Shown here one piece after another: positions 47,911-59,590 of a stretch of DNA of 64,000 nucleotides. How positions within the stretch are numbered: position 1 is the first letter of the stretch; every line of letters starts with the position of its first letter. Both the position numbers and the translations under genes were made by a program. Origin of the DNA: Dermacentor variabilis (lineage: Eukaryota > Arthropoda > Arachnida > Ixodida > Ixodidae). The notes below the pieces were generated by a model. That model worked only from the letters and a program-made list of their open reading frames with translations. It did no database searches and was not told where the DNA came from. Where the stretch lies: positions 128,154,605-128,218,604 of the forward strand of contig NC_134572.1 in the NCBI RefSeq assembly GCF_050947875.1. The letters are read 5' to 3'.

Positions 47911-49329
47911 AATTTTAATAATGTTTATTTAATTATTTACTGCATAGTACATTGTTGAAAATGACGAGTTTACAAAGTCACGAAGCCGTATGAAGCCGGA
48001 AGAACGAAGTTTAGACAAATCCCTGTACTTCCCACAATTCCCATGCTGGCTCAACCACTCCCATTGCAGCTTCAGTAGCCAATACCCCCAGTGTTCTTTC
48101 TAGTAATTGCTGTATGAAACTGTATGGGCCTTGGCACTTCACTTGGTAGAGCAGCAAACGAGGGACCCAAAGAAGCTGTGATTGTTCCGCAAATATATCT
48201 TTCACTGTAATTCCTCTAGAGCTCATCCTAAAAAAACTACTAGAAATCTTCATTTTATCTATTCGCTTGTTGACTTATTGTTGGTTGTGTCCTTCCTGCG
48301 TTTCTTTCCTGAGCGAATCAATTTGATGTGGCTCCTGGTTTGCCAAGTAAAATAGAGATGTATATCGCAGGTGCACTTGTGAGATACACCTTATTTCATT
48401 CCTGTTTTGGATGTTTAGACGCTTTTGTAGCGAGCGGTGGGAATCATTAACGTTTGTACTCGCAAAAGTAGAACAGCGCTTCATTTGCATAAAAAAATTA
48501 CATCCTTGGGTTCACCCCCCCCCCCCCTTCCTGGAAAAAGGAAATCCTGGGTACGTGCCTGAAGCATGAAGTTTCTGCGATAAAGAATTACACGTTTTTA
48601 TGTCTTATTGATGAGCGCAAGTTTGAGATTTACGGATTATACCTATTACGGTTCCATGAGCTCACTTAAATGGGACCACTCTCTCTCCGATCGGCAAGCG
48701 TAATGCCGAGCTAGGCCTCTCTAAATTATAAGTCTAGGTTCGACGCGTCATGCATAGCGCGGCTACGGTGCCATCTATGCACTGCGCACAGGCATGAACG
48801 AGTAATGACGATTTTCCACTACCAAACTATACCATATTAAGGCTGTGGGGTATAACATGTTTTCGTTACATGAGGTTCCAGCAAGCGACCCCCTCTGACC
48901 AATTGTTGTAGAAAAAGAAAAGAAGAAAATGCAGATGTTCTTAGCCATGAAAGTGGTCTTTTATAATCCCTGAACGGATGCCCCGCACTTCACTTTGATA
49001 TATGGTAGCCTCCGCTTGTGCAGAACTCGAACGGACTGAGAATTGTGCTCCGTTTAACAGAAGGGATTGCATTTAAGAGAAAGACAAGAAGTTAGAGTAA
49101 CGTTTCAGTTGGTGAGCGCGGGATACGCGCAAGCGTTTGGGTGAAACTCCGTTTTTCTACATTGCACGTAAAGTCCTTTAAAAACGCCTTCACTGTGCGT
49201 AAGTACGGCGGTTTTTTTTAGGCTTATTGTTTATTTTGTTTGTTTTATGCCCCTTTTTAAATTTTTTTATGAAGTGTAAAGGACCATTAGAAAGGATGGT
49301 AAGTCACGGTAAGGAAATGCAGAGTCTTT
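47911..49329. other. Nothing recognised
   Basis: Non-coding. A poly-C run lies at about 48517-48528. Confidence 0.3.
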
Positions 49330-49835
49330 AATATTTCAAGCAAGATTGAGCTCAGACTCCGGTGTTCTCGAGTTTCGGGACACTCTCACTACTTTCAGCG
49401 AAATTACTACGCACTATCACCTGGGTAGGAGGACTTATCCTCCCCCTCACTGCAAACTGGCTAGACCTCTGGCGTCCACTTTACGCATGCTTCAGACGCA
49501 GTGCTATCCAAACCTGGCCCTTTTCCACACAATCACTCCAGAGGCTTTCAGCTCTACTTGCCCCGACTGTGGGGCTGTTAGCAATTTGGCACACATGCTC
49601 TGGCGATGCCCCTCGTTACAGGGACCCAATCGCATCACAGAACAAGAATGGAGCTCTGCCATCCGGAGCTCAGAGTATGCACGTCAAACTTGGGCGGTCC
49701 AGAGAGCCCACGATGCGGCGGTTAGGCTCGGCCTACCCGTCCCCACGTGGGAGCGGCCCGCAGCTCTGCCCTAGGGCAAAGCTTCTCAGGACCTTGTTAT
49801 TAAAGTTCTTTGTCTGTCTGTCTGTTGGTACTGTA
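49330..49835 (+). pseudogene. Non-LTR retrotransposon 3' end
   Basis: The + frame at 49346-49774 ends in CPDCGAVSNLAHMLWRCPSL, the cysteine/histidine motif found after RNase H in I/R1-type LINEs, followed by a short acidic and basic tail. After the stop comes a brief 3' UTR with TTATTAAAGTTCTTTGTC and a (TGTC)n tail at about 49810-49826. It is 5'-truncated. Its sequence differs from the LINE at 26.8 kb, so it is a separate family. Confidence 0.72.
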
Positions 49836-50297
49836 CAATTCACACTGTTCACTTCCCCCTTTTCTCTCTTCTTCCTCCTCTGGAGTCTCCTGGGCACGCC
49901 AAGCCCACGCCTTTTGTCTGGCTTGTTTAGCTTGTGCCTGGCGTTTGGCGACCTCTTCTGGGTCGGTCGACTCGCGCTCGGCCTGCTGCCCGGTTGCGTC
50001 GCTGGTTCGTCCTTCTCGCTCGGTCTCAATCACAAAACGAACCCCATACGTCCACAGCGCACACAAAACCCGTAGCAACTGCCAGAGGGTGTCAAACCAG
50101 CGTGCCTCCGCCTACCCTCCTCCTGCGCCACGCTTCGCCTCCTTTCTCATTCCCCGCTTTTATCAACGGCACCTTTACACCTGCTACTCTCGTCCCCTCC
50201 CTCCCTCTGTGCAGCGCGGTTCAGGTGTCCTCTACAGGGAGACAGTTACCGCGCTGCACTTTACCCAACTTTTACCTCCCTTATTTAAGAACCTCCT
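49836..50297. other. Nothing recognised
   Basis: C- and T-rich sequence with several overlapping open frames caused by base composition. No domain seen. Confidence 0.3.
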
Positions 50298-51022
50298 CAA
50301 GAGGAAGCTTTAGCTCGGGTGCTCCTATCTAAATACATGTGAAATGAGAATTCGTTTTTCTCGGCAACCACTGCACCAATTTTGGTGATTCGTTGCATTT
50401 GAAAGTAAACCTTAAATTCTAGTGACTGCTGGTTTCAAATTTTTGATTTAGGTTGTCAATTTTTTATTAAAAATTTGCAAAAATCAAGTATTTTCAGAAA
50501 ATGAAAGTACTAAGTTTACAACTCTGTAACTCAGCAGTGAAAAATGATGTCACAGTTCTATTTATTGCCTCTAATAGTACATCTAAAGCGGACAATACTG
50601 ATATGTTACACCTCAATCTCAAAAAGTTTAGTAACATGAAAATACAGCTTTTGCAGAACCCTTGTGCACAACCTAACGAATTCATGTAACATATAAAATG
50701 ACATATTGAATTTGTCCGCTTTTAATGATCTAATGGGTGTCGTTTACAGAACCGCGATATCTGATCTTGATGCAGAGCTATCTTTCTTTAACTTAATGCT
50801 TCTATTTTTTTCAAACATGCTAATTTTTGAAAGGCTCTTAACAAAATTCAGCCCCTAAATTCATATTACGCTTCAACAGCCCCTAGAATTTAACTTTCTC
50901 TTTCAAATGCAACAAACTTCATGAAAATCGGTTGAGGGGTTATCTCAGAAAAACGTTTTTGTGTTTTACATGTCTTTGAACAGGCCGCGTCGGAGTTGGG
51001 GCGGAGCTAAAGTTTCCTCTTG
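50298..51022. mobile_element. 725-bp element with terminal inverted repeats (MITE-like)
   Basis: The left end CAAGAGGAAGCTTTAGCTC is matched by the complement of the right end, CAAGAGGAAACTTTAGCTC. Further inside, ACATGTGAAA (left) and the complement of TTTTACATGT (right) also pair. The interior is AT-rich and non-coding. No clear target duplication was found, so the class is uncertain. Confidence 0.7.
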
Positions 51023-51324
51023 TCTCTAGGTGGCGCTGCTTTGCCGCTCGCTCTCCGCGCGCTCAGCCCGCGCCTCCATACATCCATACATTCCCCGGTG
51101 CATGATTCTCTCCTCTACGTCCAGGCGCCTTCCTGCTCCAGCGCTCGTTTCCCTCGCGGCGACACACATAATATCGCTTATTCCGCAGGCGGGGCATGTG
51201 CTCACGCGTAAATATCGCCAACAGCAGTTTTACTCTAAGAGCGCCCGAATGTCTGGGCATTGCTGTGGTGAATAAAAAAATACGGAAGATAATTTAATGG
51301 GCTCGGCTTCTAATATCGTGCACG
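51023..51324. other. Nothing recognised
   Basis: GC-rich start, then non-coding AT-richer sequence. Confidence 0.3.
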
Positions 51325-51556
51325 AGCCGTGGTTGCCTAGTGGTTTTGGCATCGCGCTGCTAAGCACAGGGTCGCCGGATCAAATCCCGGTCAAGACGGC
51401 CGCATTTCAATGGGGGGCAGTTGCGGAAAGACCCGTGTACTTAGATTTAGGTGCACGTTAAAGAACCCCAGGTCGTCAAAATCCCGAGTCCTCTACTACG
51501 GCGTGCGTCACAATCCTATCTTTGTTTTGGCCCGTAAAACACTATAAAATTAAAGT
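51325..51556 (+). mobile_element. tRNA-derived SINE, Ruka-like
   Basis: The head has a clear pol III A box (TGGTTGCCTAGTGG) and B box (GGATCAAATCC). The body carries GTGTACTTAGATTTAGGTGC, ACGTTAAAGAACCCCAGG and TTTTGGCCCGTAAAAC, ending in an A-rich tail. This is the layout I associate with the tick Ruka SINE. The copy is near full length with scattered substitutions and a small deletion. It supports a hard-tick origin for the window. Confidence 0.82.
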
Positions 51557-54500
51557 AGGACACCACAATAAATGCCAATGGGAGCTGTCGGTGCACCATG
51601 AAGGAACTTATGTAGGGAAGTGGGACTATATATGAAGTATCTGTGGAGCATATATGTGGCTGTCACCAGACTGGTAACTGCGGAGACCAGAGATCTGAGA
51701 AACACTTCCTGCTCATTTGTGAGGTTACGGGGGAGGGACAACTAGACTGGGAGCGACATGTGTAGGGCGGGAGACTAGTGTGAAGGGCTAGGAGCAGGGA
51801 AAGAAGCATTTAGGTACAACAGGAGTCAGCGGTTTCGCGTTGTTTATATTAGTTACCTATCATCATGTGGGAGAAAATGATCTAGAGCAACATCGCATTT
51901 CTTAGTGAAATGTCAGGACGAAAGTTTCCAATATGCTGGTAGCGTCACAGTTCAGATCATACTGACGTGCCTTCAGCGCTGACCCGACTTTAATTTCAGG
52001 CCCTCTATTTCTGACCTGCACTAACTATTAAAAAGTAAGTGAACTCGAGCTGAAGAGTTGGAGTCGTTACCACAGACTTTCTAGTTTACCCCGACAGGAG
52101 TTAGTGTCTTGGAAAAGATACTCTGCCAATCTTTTCTGCACTGATTTTAGGAGCTACTACTCTTTTGTGAAACTGTTTACCTACGATGCAGAGAATTTGC
52201 AATAGAAGAAGAACAATAAAAAAGCACCTGTACAACATGTATGAAAACAAGCATACTGAGTGGCGGCGCTTATAAATGTGGTTTGCCCACAACAACATAA
52301 GTTCAAACATTGTCACCGTGGAAAGAAGAAAATGCGATATAGTCAATTGCACTCTGGCTCCGTGAGGAGGAGAGCGCTTACAAACCTTTCTGGCCTTAGG
52401 AATTCTTGCTCTTGGTTTGGTGGGGGTTATGTTACGGTGAATACGTTCTTCTGGTGGGTCGTTTCAAAGCTGCTTGTCGCTGTGGGCCACTCGTCGTACT
52501 TACCGTCGCATGGCCAATGGGCGAGGGGTCCGGTGCCCCTTATGTACCGACAAGAGATAAGATATGACACGGAGGAAGGTAAGGAGCGGGACTAGCGTGC
52601 AATGACAGTGGAACTTGTGTTCATAACGCTGTTTACGGACGTATACTTTTGTAACAGAGGCAGCCCAGTGCGGCCAGGTTGCACTCAGACCTAACGTATT
52701 TTTTTTTGCAGCTGCCGAAACCGGATTGACGCAACCTGTAGCGTGCTATTACGGCGGCGCCTTCGTTGCTGCTGTTGTGCAGCTGTTGTGCAGCTGTGCT
52801 GTATTTGGAACTAAATGCCGATGACAGGCGGTGCTATATAGCGCAAGTGCTCGATGAACTGTGGATAGTTAAGTGACCCCGGCAATCTTCAGCGTTCATC
52901 GAGTGGCATTTCCTCGTTTTGCCCGCACCACAGGGGACACGTCGCCTTCAGCTCATCTGCATTTCGAAGGTTGGTCACAGTTTCTTTGAACGTCTTTATT
53001 TAAAAGTCATAGTTCTGCGTCGCCCCTGACAGACACGTCGTGCAATTGTGCTTTCCGACTGCCTTTCGCCGAAAGTTTAATTTTAATTACCCGCCCAGGA
53101 TGCAAACTATTGCGTTAAATGTAATGCAATCGAAAGGCCCAAATTCTGACTGCGAATTCAACTGGTCATTCCATAGTGCTTCGCTGCAAGACTTGGCGAG
53201 CTGCGATGAATATAATCAAGTTTTATTATCACTGTTACACGCTGCTTTTGATGACTGTGTAGCTTGAATGTTGTCCTGCACAGCTTTGTAGTGCTGAAGA
53301 GTTCTCAAACGACAGGTCAAAGATGGCGTCAGAAAGCATCGGTGACACAGTGTAGCTGCAAGTGAAGCGATGATTCGCAAAGTAGATCAAGAAATTTTGA
53401 CTTGGTTTGTATAATACAGTTTGAGTCTCTAATTGTGTCCTGCCCTGAAAAAGAAATCATATTGAAGGCAACATTGCCTTCCTTGCCGATGCTCTGTAAT
53501 AGATATCGAAGATTACAAAAGCACCTCACCGCTCAGGAGTCCGCGATTCTGCTGAAGATTTGACAAGAAGTGTTGACTACTGGCAGAAGGCTGGCCCGGA
53601 TGTTAATGTTGCCAAGCTTGATTAGGACATACTGAATGAGCGTAATCGCTGACTGAACGTTGACATTCCAGGCATTGCCGGAAGTCATAAGAGCATGGCC
53701 GAACTAAATGATCGAGCAGCCAAGCTTCATCTCAGGACAGTCATTCAAGTAGGGGTGAATTTAAATCGCACTTCTTTCCGTAGTCCACCAGCCAGGTCAG
53801 AGACGAGTCTCGCTGTCATAATTCGTCTAGCGCAAATGGTGTTCGCGGTTCGTCGCTGGTAGAAGGGCAGAAATTCCCAGATTCGAGGTCATTACTCGGT
53901 TTTCTTCCAGATTGTGTGTGAAAAAAAGAAACAAACTAAGCTTGAAACTCTGGCAAGACACTTGTGTAGTCTTTTTTTTTTTCAGCAGTGGGATGCGATG
54001 CTAATAGTAATAATCATATTAAAGGATAACGTTATTCTCACACATTCACTTGAGAAGTGAAGGTTGCTTTTAGGGGTAGTCAGAGCTGAATTGTTGCCGT
54101 AACGACGGTGTTGAGAGCACAGGCGGTCTGCGAATAAACTGTGTTGTTTAGTCCATTGGCAAGTACGATGCCAGCGAAAGTCCACAACATTCTTCTTAGC
54201 GGCGATGTTCCAACACAACTACTGAAGTCTGTCGGTATCAGGCTATCCTAGATAGTCACACTCGTTATGGCTGCGTGAGCACTCCACACATTCAAAAAGT
54301 AGCGGTGATGACGTGAGGCATGATTTCTACGACAATAAACTTGATTAAAATTGGTTTACCTAGACTGGTGGAAAACATATTTCGTCAGTCATTTTCATTT
54401 CTGACCTGTTCAAGTTATTTTTGATGGAGCTGTCTTTAGCACATGACATAAAGTGATTGAGGAATACAAACAATGCTGTCTTCAACTTTTTATGTTTGTT

Positions 54501-56730
54501 GTGTTGAATGGATTCCGTTGCTGCTGCAGCTTATTGTTGCGTCTTCGACGTTGGTGGCTGTGTATTCCAGAGACCTTGTTATCAGTTTTCCGTACGTAAG
54601 CCTGATCTTTTCCGCCGAGTTTTACGTGCAACTCGGGCTTGCACTTCTTCCACAACTACAGATTTACTGCAGTTGGTACATATCGTCATGCTTAACTGCA
54701 GCGTCCTGTTTGATATTCATGGTAATTTGACTTGGAAGAAGTATCCTCCTGGCAGCTGGGTTTCCTCACCAGCATGCACACGCCAGTGCAGCGGTGTCTT
54801 GCAGTTTAGCGATGATATATTCTCAATAATCGTGGAGTTAATATGTTATGAGAAATAGTGTTCAGACACTTTACTTCGATTATGTTGCGACATCCAACGG
54901 TATCTGGGCAATAGACTTCGTTCACTTTATCCAATTGTTATGCCTTTTTGTGTGTGACGTCCATTCGAAGATTTAGTTTCTTCATTATGAAGCGCTCTCT
55001 GGTCGGTTGGCCGTAGTGTTATGCAGAACCTTCTTGCTCGTTGTTCGACTTTACGGTTTTGCGATAGAGTAGTTTGCGTTCCCTTCGTGTTTCTTTCTAA
55101 TTTCAGAAACCCTCCTTTGCTTGCAGCGGTTTGTCTGGCGTTTCGGCAACGTTCGACTGTCGCAGTCGAATTGGACCTGCAGTTTTACATGCATCCTCAA
55201 GTAGTGCGAACATTTCTTCTTATTTAAAACGTATGAGCGTTTCTTAATGAAACCTCCTAGTAGGCAATCAAGGGTTGAAGGCTGCGTTCGATCTTTGATT
55301 CAGGTCGTTAGTGGCTCTCAGAGTAACTGGGTTCAGCGTCGAATGTTACCTTTTGATGCACGAGCATGATACAGTGACACTAGAGCAGTTAAAAATTCAT
55401 GAAATGGCTCATGTCGGACGCTGAACTGATCAATCAATGCTTTTGTGTATACCATTCATACCGTAGTCAATTGTGTTCACCTGGCTATATTTACGCTCTT
55501 CCGAAAGAAGTTAAAGCTAATCAAAATGCAGATGCTGCTCCTGTCTTCAGGGTTACAAGAGAATCCATAGTACACCATAGAATCGCATCGCGTTGCGTCT
55601 TTGATTGGTTGTCATGAGAGGGAATGAGCTCGAGTCAATATCCAGTGCTTCGATCGCAACGTAAAGGAAGGTGCGAACTCCATTCCCAATATTGTTGGTC
55701 TTGGCTTCAAATATTGCTACTGTAGGCGATTATTTGCCGATTACTTTGCAGCTAAGTCTTCTGCAGTCGTCGTTCAATACGAAGCTACTCTGGCTTACCC
55801 TACGGGGCAGAAGATTTAGGTTTATCCAAGTTTTACACTCCAGAAACCTTAGCCACGAGATAGTGGCGTAGTATGGTGCTCAAGATGGCCGAAACAAGAG
55901 AGTCACTGGTGGTCCCAGTAACATATGCATTCGATGCTTAATTCGTATCGCACTTTAACGTATCGGACCTTAACCGTGGCCGCGAACGCACCTCTTGCAC
56001 TAATTCGCGAAGTGAGCCGGTGTCAGTCACCGAAAACAATGCCTCTTCTTCTTTAGCCGAGCCTTGTTTTCTTCGGAGTGGACGTTTTCACTGAGGTATA
56101 AGTTAAGAACTCAAAACCCAATTTGAACTGGCCGTTCGTCCGTCCATCCATCCGTCGCTAAGTGATACGTCATTCGTAACTTTGCCTTGTTTCATGAAGA
56201 GGATTTTTTTTTAGTTATAGGGGGATCTAGACTTGCGGGGATTTCCGGCAATTACTCCGCTCCTGTGCCACTTTGGAGCAGCTTGTAATAAAACTAATAT
56301 CTATAGGTATGTCGTTCAGTGCGTCATCATTCCAAGCGCAGTGCGAGGCGGGCCAACAAGACGACACGAACAGTGAAGCGAAACAGGACGCAAAACCTGT
56401 AGCTTGTGAGGCCGCCCAGCCCACATAACAGCGTCGACAAACTTGTTCAGTTGGCGTATTTTCGATAAACATCCGGGAGATTGCTCAGCTTATCGGGGCA
56501 AGAAAAGTCTGCCCAGTCAGAACCCTAACCTGAGCTATCCTTTCCAGCCGCTTATACTGATAAGCCGAGAACCCAGTACAGATGGCGTAGCTGTATATCG
56601 GTACTGGGATCATCTGGCGCAGTTTTTTCAAGGCATCGTGTAACCTAGGCACGGTCACAATGAATGGCATCATGTACTGATTTTACCATGCGGCAGGACT
56701 CACGATTGCACTCAAGTTGCTGAATATTGC
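51557..56730. other. Nothing firmly recognised
   Basis: Five kilobases without an identifiable gene. Open frames at 54473-54858 (one hydrophobic) and 55399-55617 have no recognisable domain. On the - strand around 54750-54810 a stretch reads LHWRVHAGEE, loosely like a C2H2 zinc-finger linker, but the finger cysteines are not in place. The region could hold an old, heavily decayed element. Confidence 0.3.
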
Positions 56731-57654
56731 CTAACTTCGCCTACAGTGTGCAGCCACTGAAAATGAGAGCACAAAGCGGTGACGGTGTCCTGTTTGCCTC
56801 ATAGTCATAAAATGAGAAATTATTGAACGTTGGATCACACAATCGCACGCTATGGTAACGCTAAGAAATATAGACATTGAAAAACCATACATGCGCTGCG
56901 GGTCATTGTTGATTACCAAGTAGATGACATTAACTTTGGCACTCAAACATTGCTGAAAGTCAGTCATGAATGCTCGAAGAGCCTTCTGAGTCTCAAGTCA
57001 ACATGTTAGTCGGATACAGGCATGCTTCTGCATCAGTATCGCTACACATGAAGTCGGGGATAGCGGTAGATAAGTTGTCAGGTCGGTCCTGTGTTTCGCC
57101 GGCAAAACGCTTTCCCCCTTTCGTAACAAAGATATGTTTCCAGCGTTTCGGACGTAATTAAAATAAGTTAAAGGGCTGAATCAGTTGCTCAAGCAAGGTG
57201 GAAATCATTTCGCTGGCAATGTCATTGAATTCAAGGGCCGAAGTCAACAGAGAGAGGTTATGGTCGACAGTAGTTCTCAGCATAAAATATGTGTCTATGG
57301 CAGATAAAATAGGAGGTGGAAGGAAGGAAAGCATTCCATTTGACCTTATGAGTATATAGGTAACCATCCCCAATGTCGTCGGCTAGAGATGACATGGCCT
57401 TACTTTTTCACACGGTAAGAGCAGCTGAGGCGTAAGGGGCTTAGGTGTGCTTTCAAGACTTTACTATAACCCTAAGCTATATTCTTGCCAAAAAAATAAA
57501 AGAGCTCAACTTTGCATAAAAGACTGTCCATTGTAGCTCCTACTTCGTCTGCGTATAGCCAAAGTGAGCCTGTAGTCTTGAATGAATCCTCATTCTTCCT
57601 CATAAGCTGCCTTTCTGACCTATTAAGTGCACCGCACAACTTACGAACCTTCAA
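56731..57654 (-). other. Cluster of unassigned protein-like minus-strand ORFs
   Basis: Three minus-strand frames (57654-57472, 57373-57158, 56967-56731) read like protein: SERQLMRKNEDSF and SLWLYADEVGATM; then ILSAIDTYFMLRTTVDHNL and ALEFNDIASEMISTLL; then FQQCLSAKVNVIYLVINN. Between them further readable pieces occur in shifted frames. The pattern suggests a decayed gene or exon cluster on the - strand, but I do not recognise the family and no start or splice structure is clear. Confidence 0.25.
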
Positions 57655-58434
57655 GTCCGGTGTAGGGAAGCGCGTTCAACGCTTGCAGCATGGTAGTTAA
57701 GGTGCTCCCTGGGCTTACAGAAGTATCGCATTGTGCATATGTTCAATGAGAGTTACCACATGCAACGCATGCTGTCAGCTCCGAAGTCGTGGAAATTTCT
57801 ACGGTCAGGATGCAGCTGGGGTATAAAAAAATTCGTGTTGCATCTGTATATGCGTACCCACTAAAAAAAAGTCAAATTGAAAAATTTCTGCGGGATCGTT
57901 GTCCAGTGTCATGCATCATTGTAGAGAACTGAATACACAACACACATCGCAGCGTGACAAGACTTCGAATGCCGTGGATGTTGACAGCAATCGATCGCAA
58001 ATGGCGGAAATGTGACGTTTTATTGGCCGTCTGCGTCTAGAAGTATCATTGATATGATTTTGCACTCGAGTGACGTTAAGGTGACCCGATGGGTAGAGAC
58101 CAGATGGGTAGAGACTATTTGTTTATCTTCATTAGTAGCGTTCGCTATAATTTTAATGGAGCTAAACTTAATCAAGAGCTCATTGATTCATCTTCTGTTT
58201 AGCATATAACGTGTATACCGCATGTAATATCTTGTTGCGAATGCAGATGAATTGTCCCGCCGGCATCGTCTTAGTATCCTGTCACTGTCATCGACAGCTA
58301 CGTATTGTCGTTGTGGACAACATTGCCATTCCATCATCGTAATTGTACTGTGGTCCTAGTGCCATTGTCACCATGCCACCGCCATGTCTGTCGTCGTACC
58401 GCCACCACTGTTATTGACTTTTTTTCGGCGTTGC
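57655..58434. other. Nothing recognised
   Basis: Non-coding. A short direct repeat (GATGGGTAGAGACCA, about 58088-58115) is present. Confidence 0.3.
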
Positions 58435-58955
58435 TCAGAGTTGAGGGTGTTCACACAGGTTTGTGAAAGAGAAAGAAAACATGGAGAGGTAAGGTAGGGA
58501 TGTTGACCAGACAAGCTCCCGGTTTGATCCTCTGCACGAGGAATCAATGAAAAGGAAGCAGGAAAAGATTTTAAAAGATAGAGTGAATACTGCGTAAGCG
58601 CTGGAGGATGCGCAGGTTATATGCACACGGTGCGCTTGAAACACTGAAACAGCGTACGGATACCTGGATTAATAACCAACTGTCGCAGTAAATAAGTTCA
58701 GAGCCCGGGAAGTTGCAGAAGTCTGATAGCTCTTTGTCGGGCAATCGGCGGTGTCATGCAGTGCTGAACACTACAGAGATGTCCTTGAGTTGCCCATATC
58801 TGCATGACGTACTGCATCAAAAGGATGCGAGCTGGTGTTTGATGGTCATTGTTGGCCGAGTGGGCTCCCTGTGGTGTCTCGAGCTCGAGACTGAACCCTA
58901 CTGATGCCACATGTTCGCGATACTCAAGGTCCAGGCGGAAATAATTCCTTGAAAT
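58435..58955 (-). pseudogene. Non-LTR retrotransposon 3' end, minus strand
   Basis: At the left end the - strand reads a CCTCTGCACG...GAGCTTGTCTGGTCAAC...CCCTACC tail, similar in style to the LINE tail at 26.8 kb. Upstream on the - strand lies a readable but undomained stretch (EYREHVASVGFSLELETPQG, RQRAIRLLQLPGL). I interpret it as a LINE 3' portion running right to left; the strand of the true reading is uncertain. Confidence 0.4.
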
Positions 58956-58959
58956 TCAT

Positions 58960-59513
58960 GTGCCGCTCGTTGTTTCATGGACTGGTCGATGCAGTACTCT
59001 CCTACAAGAGTTGATAGTATCTGAAGGCCATAGCCTGAGCGAGCAGTACCTCAATTCGTCCCGTACCATGTTGTTGGGCGTCGCCTTCATCAGTAGTTAT
59101 TCCCTCATCGCAATCGTTAACAGCGTCGCATGCAAATCTTCCGCCTCTTATGAAACATCACAGCACCTACTGCGCCACTTCCCATCCTTCAGCGCTCAAT
59201 GACGTACTCTGCAAGCCAGTTACTGTTGGTCTCAATCACTCAAGAAAGTAAATGGTGTGGGCCTTGACCGAAGCACTCATGCATCCGCAAGGCCCCAAAA
59301 ACCCTTTTGTGCTTTTTGAAGGCGACTGAATTGCCCATGCACTTGTGACCATCAGTGAACAGGCACTACGAATATGTGCATACTGACTTTTTCTTTCTGC
59401 TTTGTCGTACCTTTCTTTTTTTCTATATTTCCTCCTTAACCCTTTTCTATGTGTAGGGTAGCGAACTGGGTACAGCCTGTGCTAACCTCCCTGCCTTTCC
59501 TTTTCCTTCAGCT

Positions 59514-59516
<3 letters not shown>
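58960..59516 (+). pseudogene. I/Jockey-type LINE 3' end, plus strand
   Basis: The frame at 58960-59202 ends in CKSSASYETSQHLLRHFPSF, a decayed version of the C-terminal cysteine/histidine motif of the 26.8 kb LINE family (CNACGVEETVEHLLCYCPSF). It is followed in another frame by GLDRSTHASARPQKP. The 3' tail has GTGTAGGGTAGCGAACTGGG and CTAACCTCCCTGCCTTTCC, homologous to the 26.8 kb tail. It ends at the TA microsatellite. Both are 3' ends of the same LINE lineage. Confidence 0.65.

Positions 59517-59517
<1 letters not shown>

Positions 59518-59586
<69 letters not shown>
59518..59586. repeat. (TA)n microsatellite
   Basis: About 34 TA units, at the 3' end of a LINE tail. Confidence 0.96.

Positions 59587-59590
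<4 letters not shown>

Noticed and set aside
54473..54730. Hydrophobic 85-codon frame that could be a membrane protein
   Set aside because: T-rich sequence gives hydrophobic residues by composition; there is no start context, no homology and an overlapping frame is equally open.
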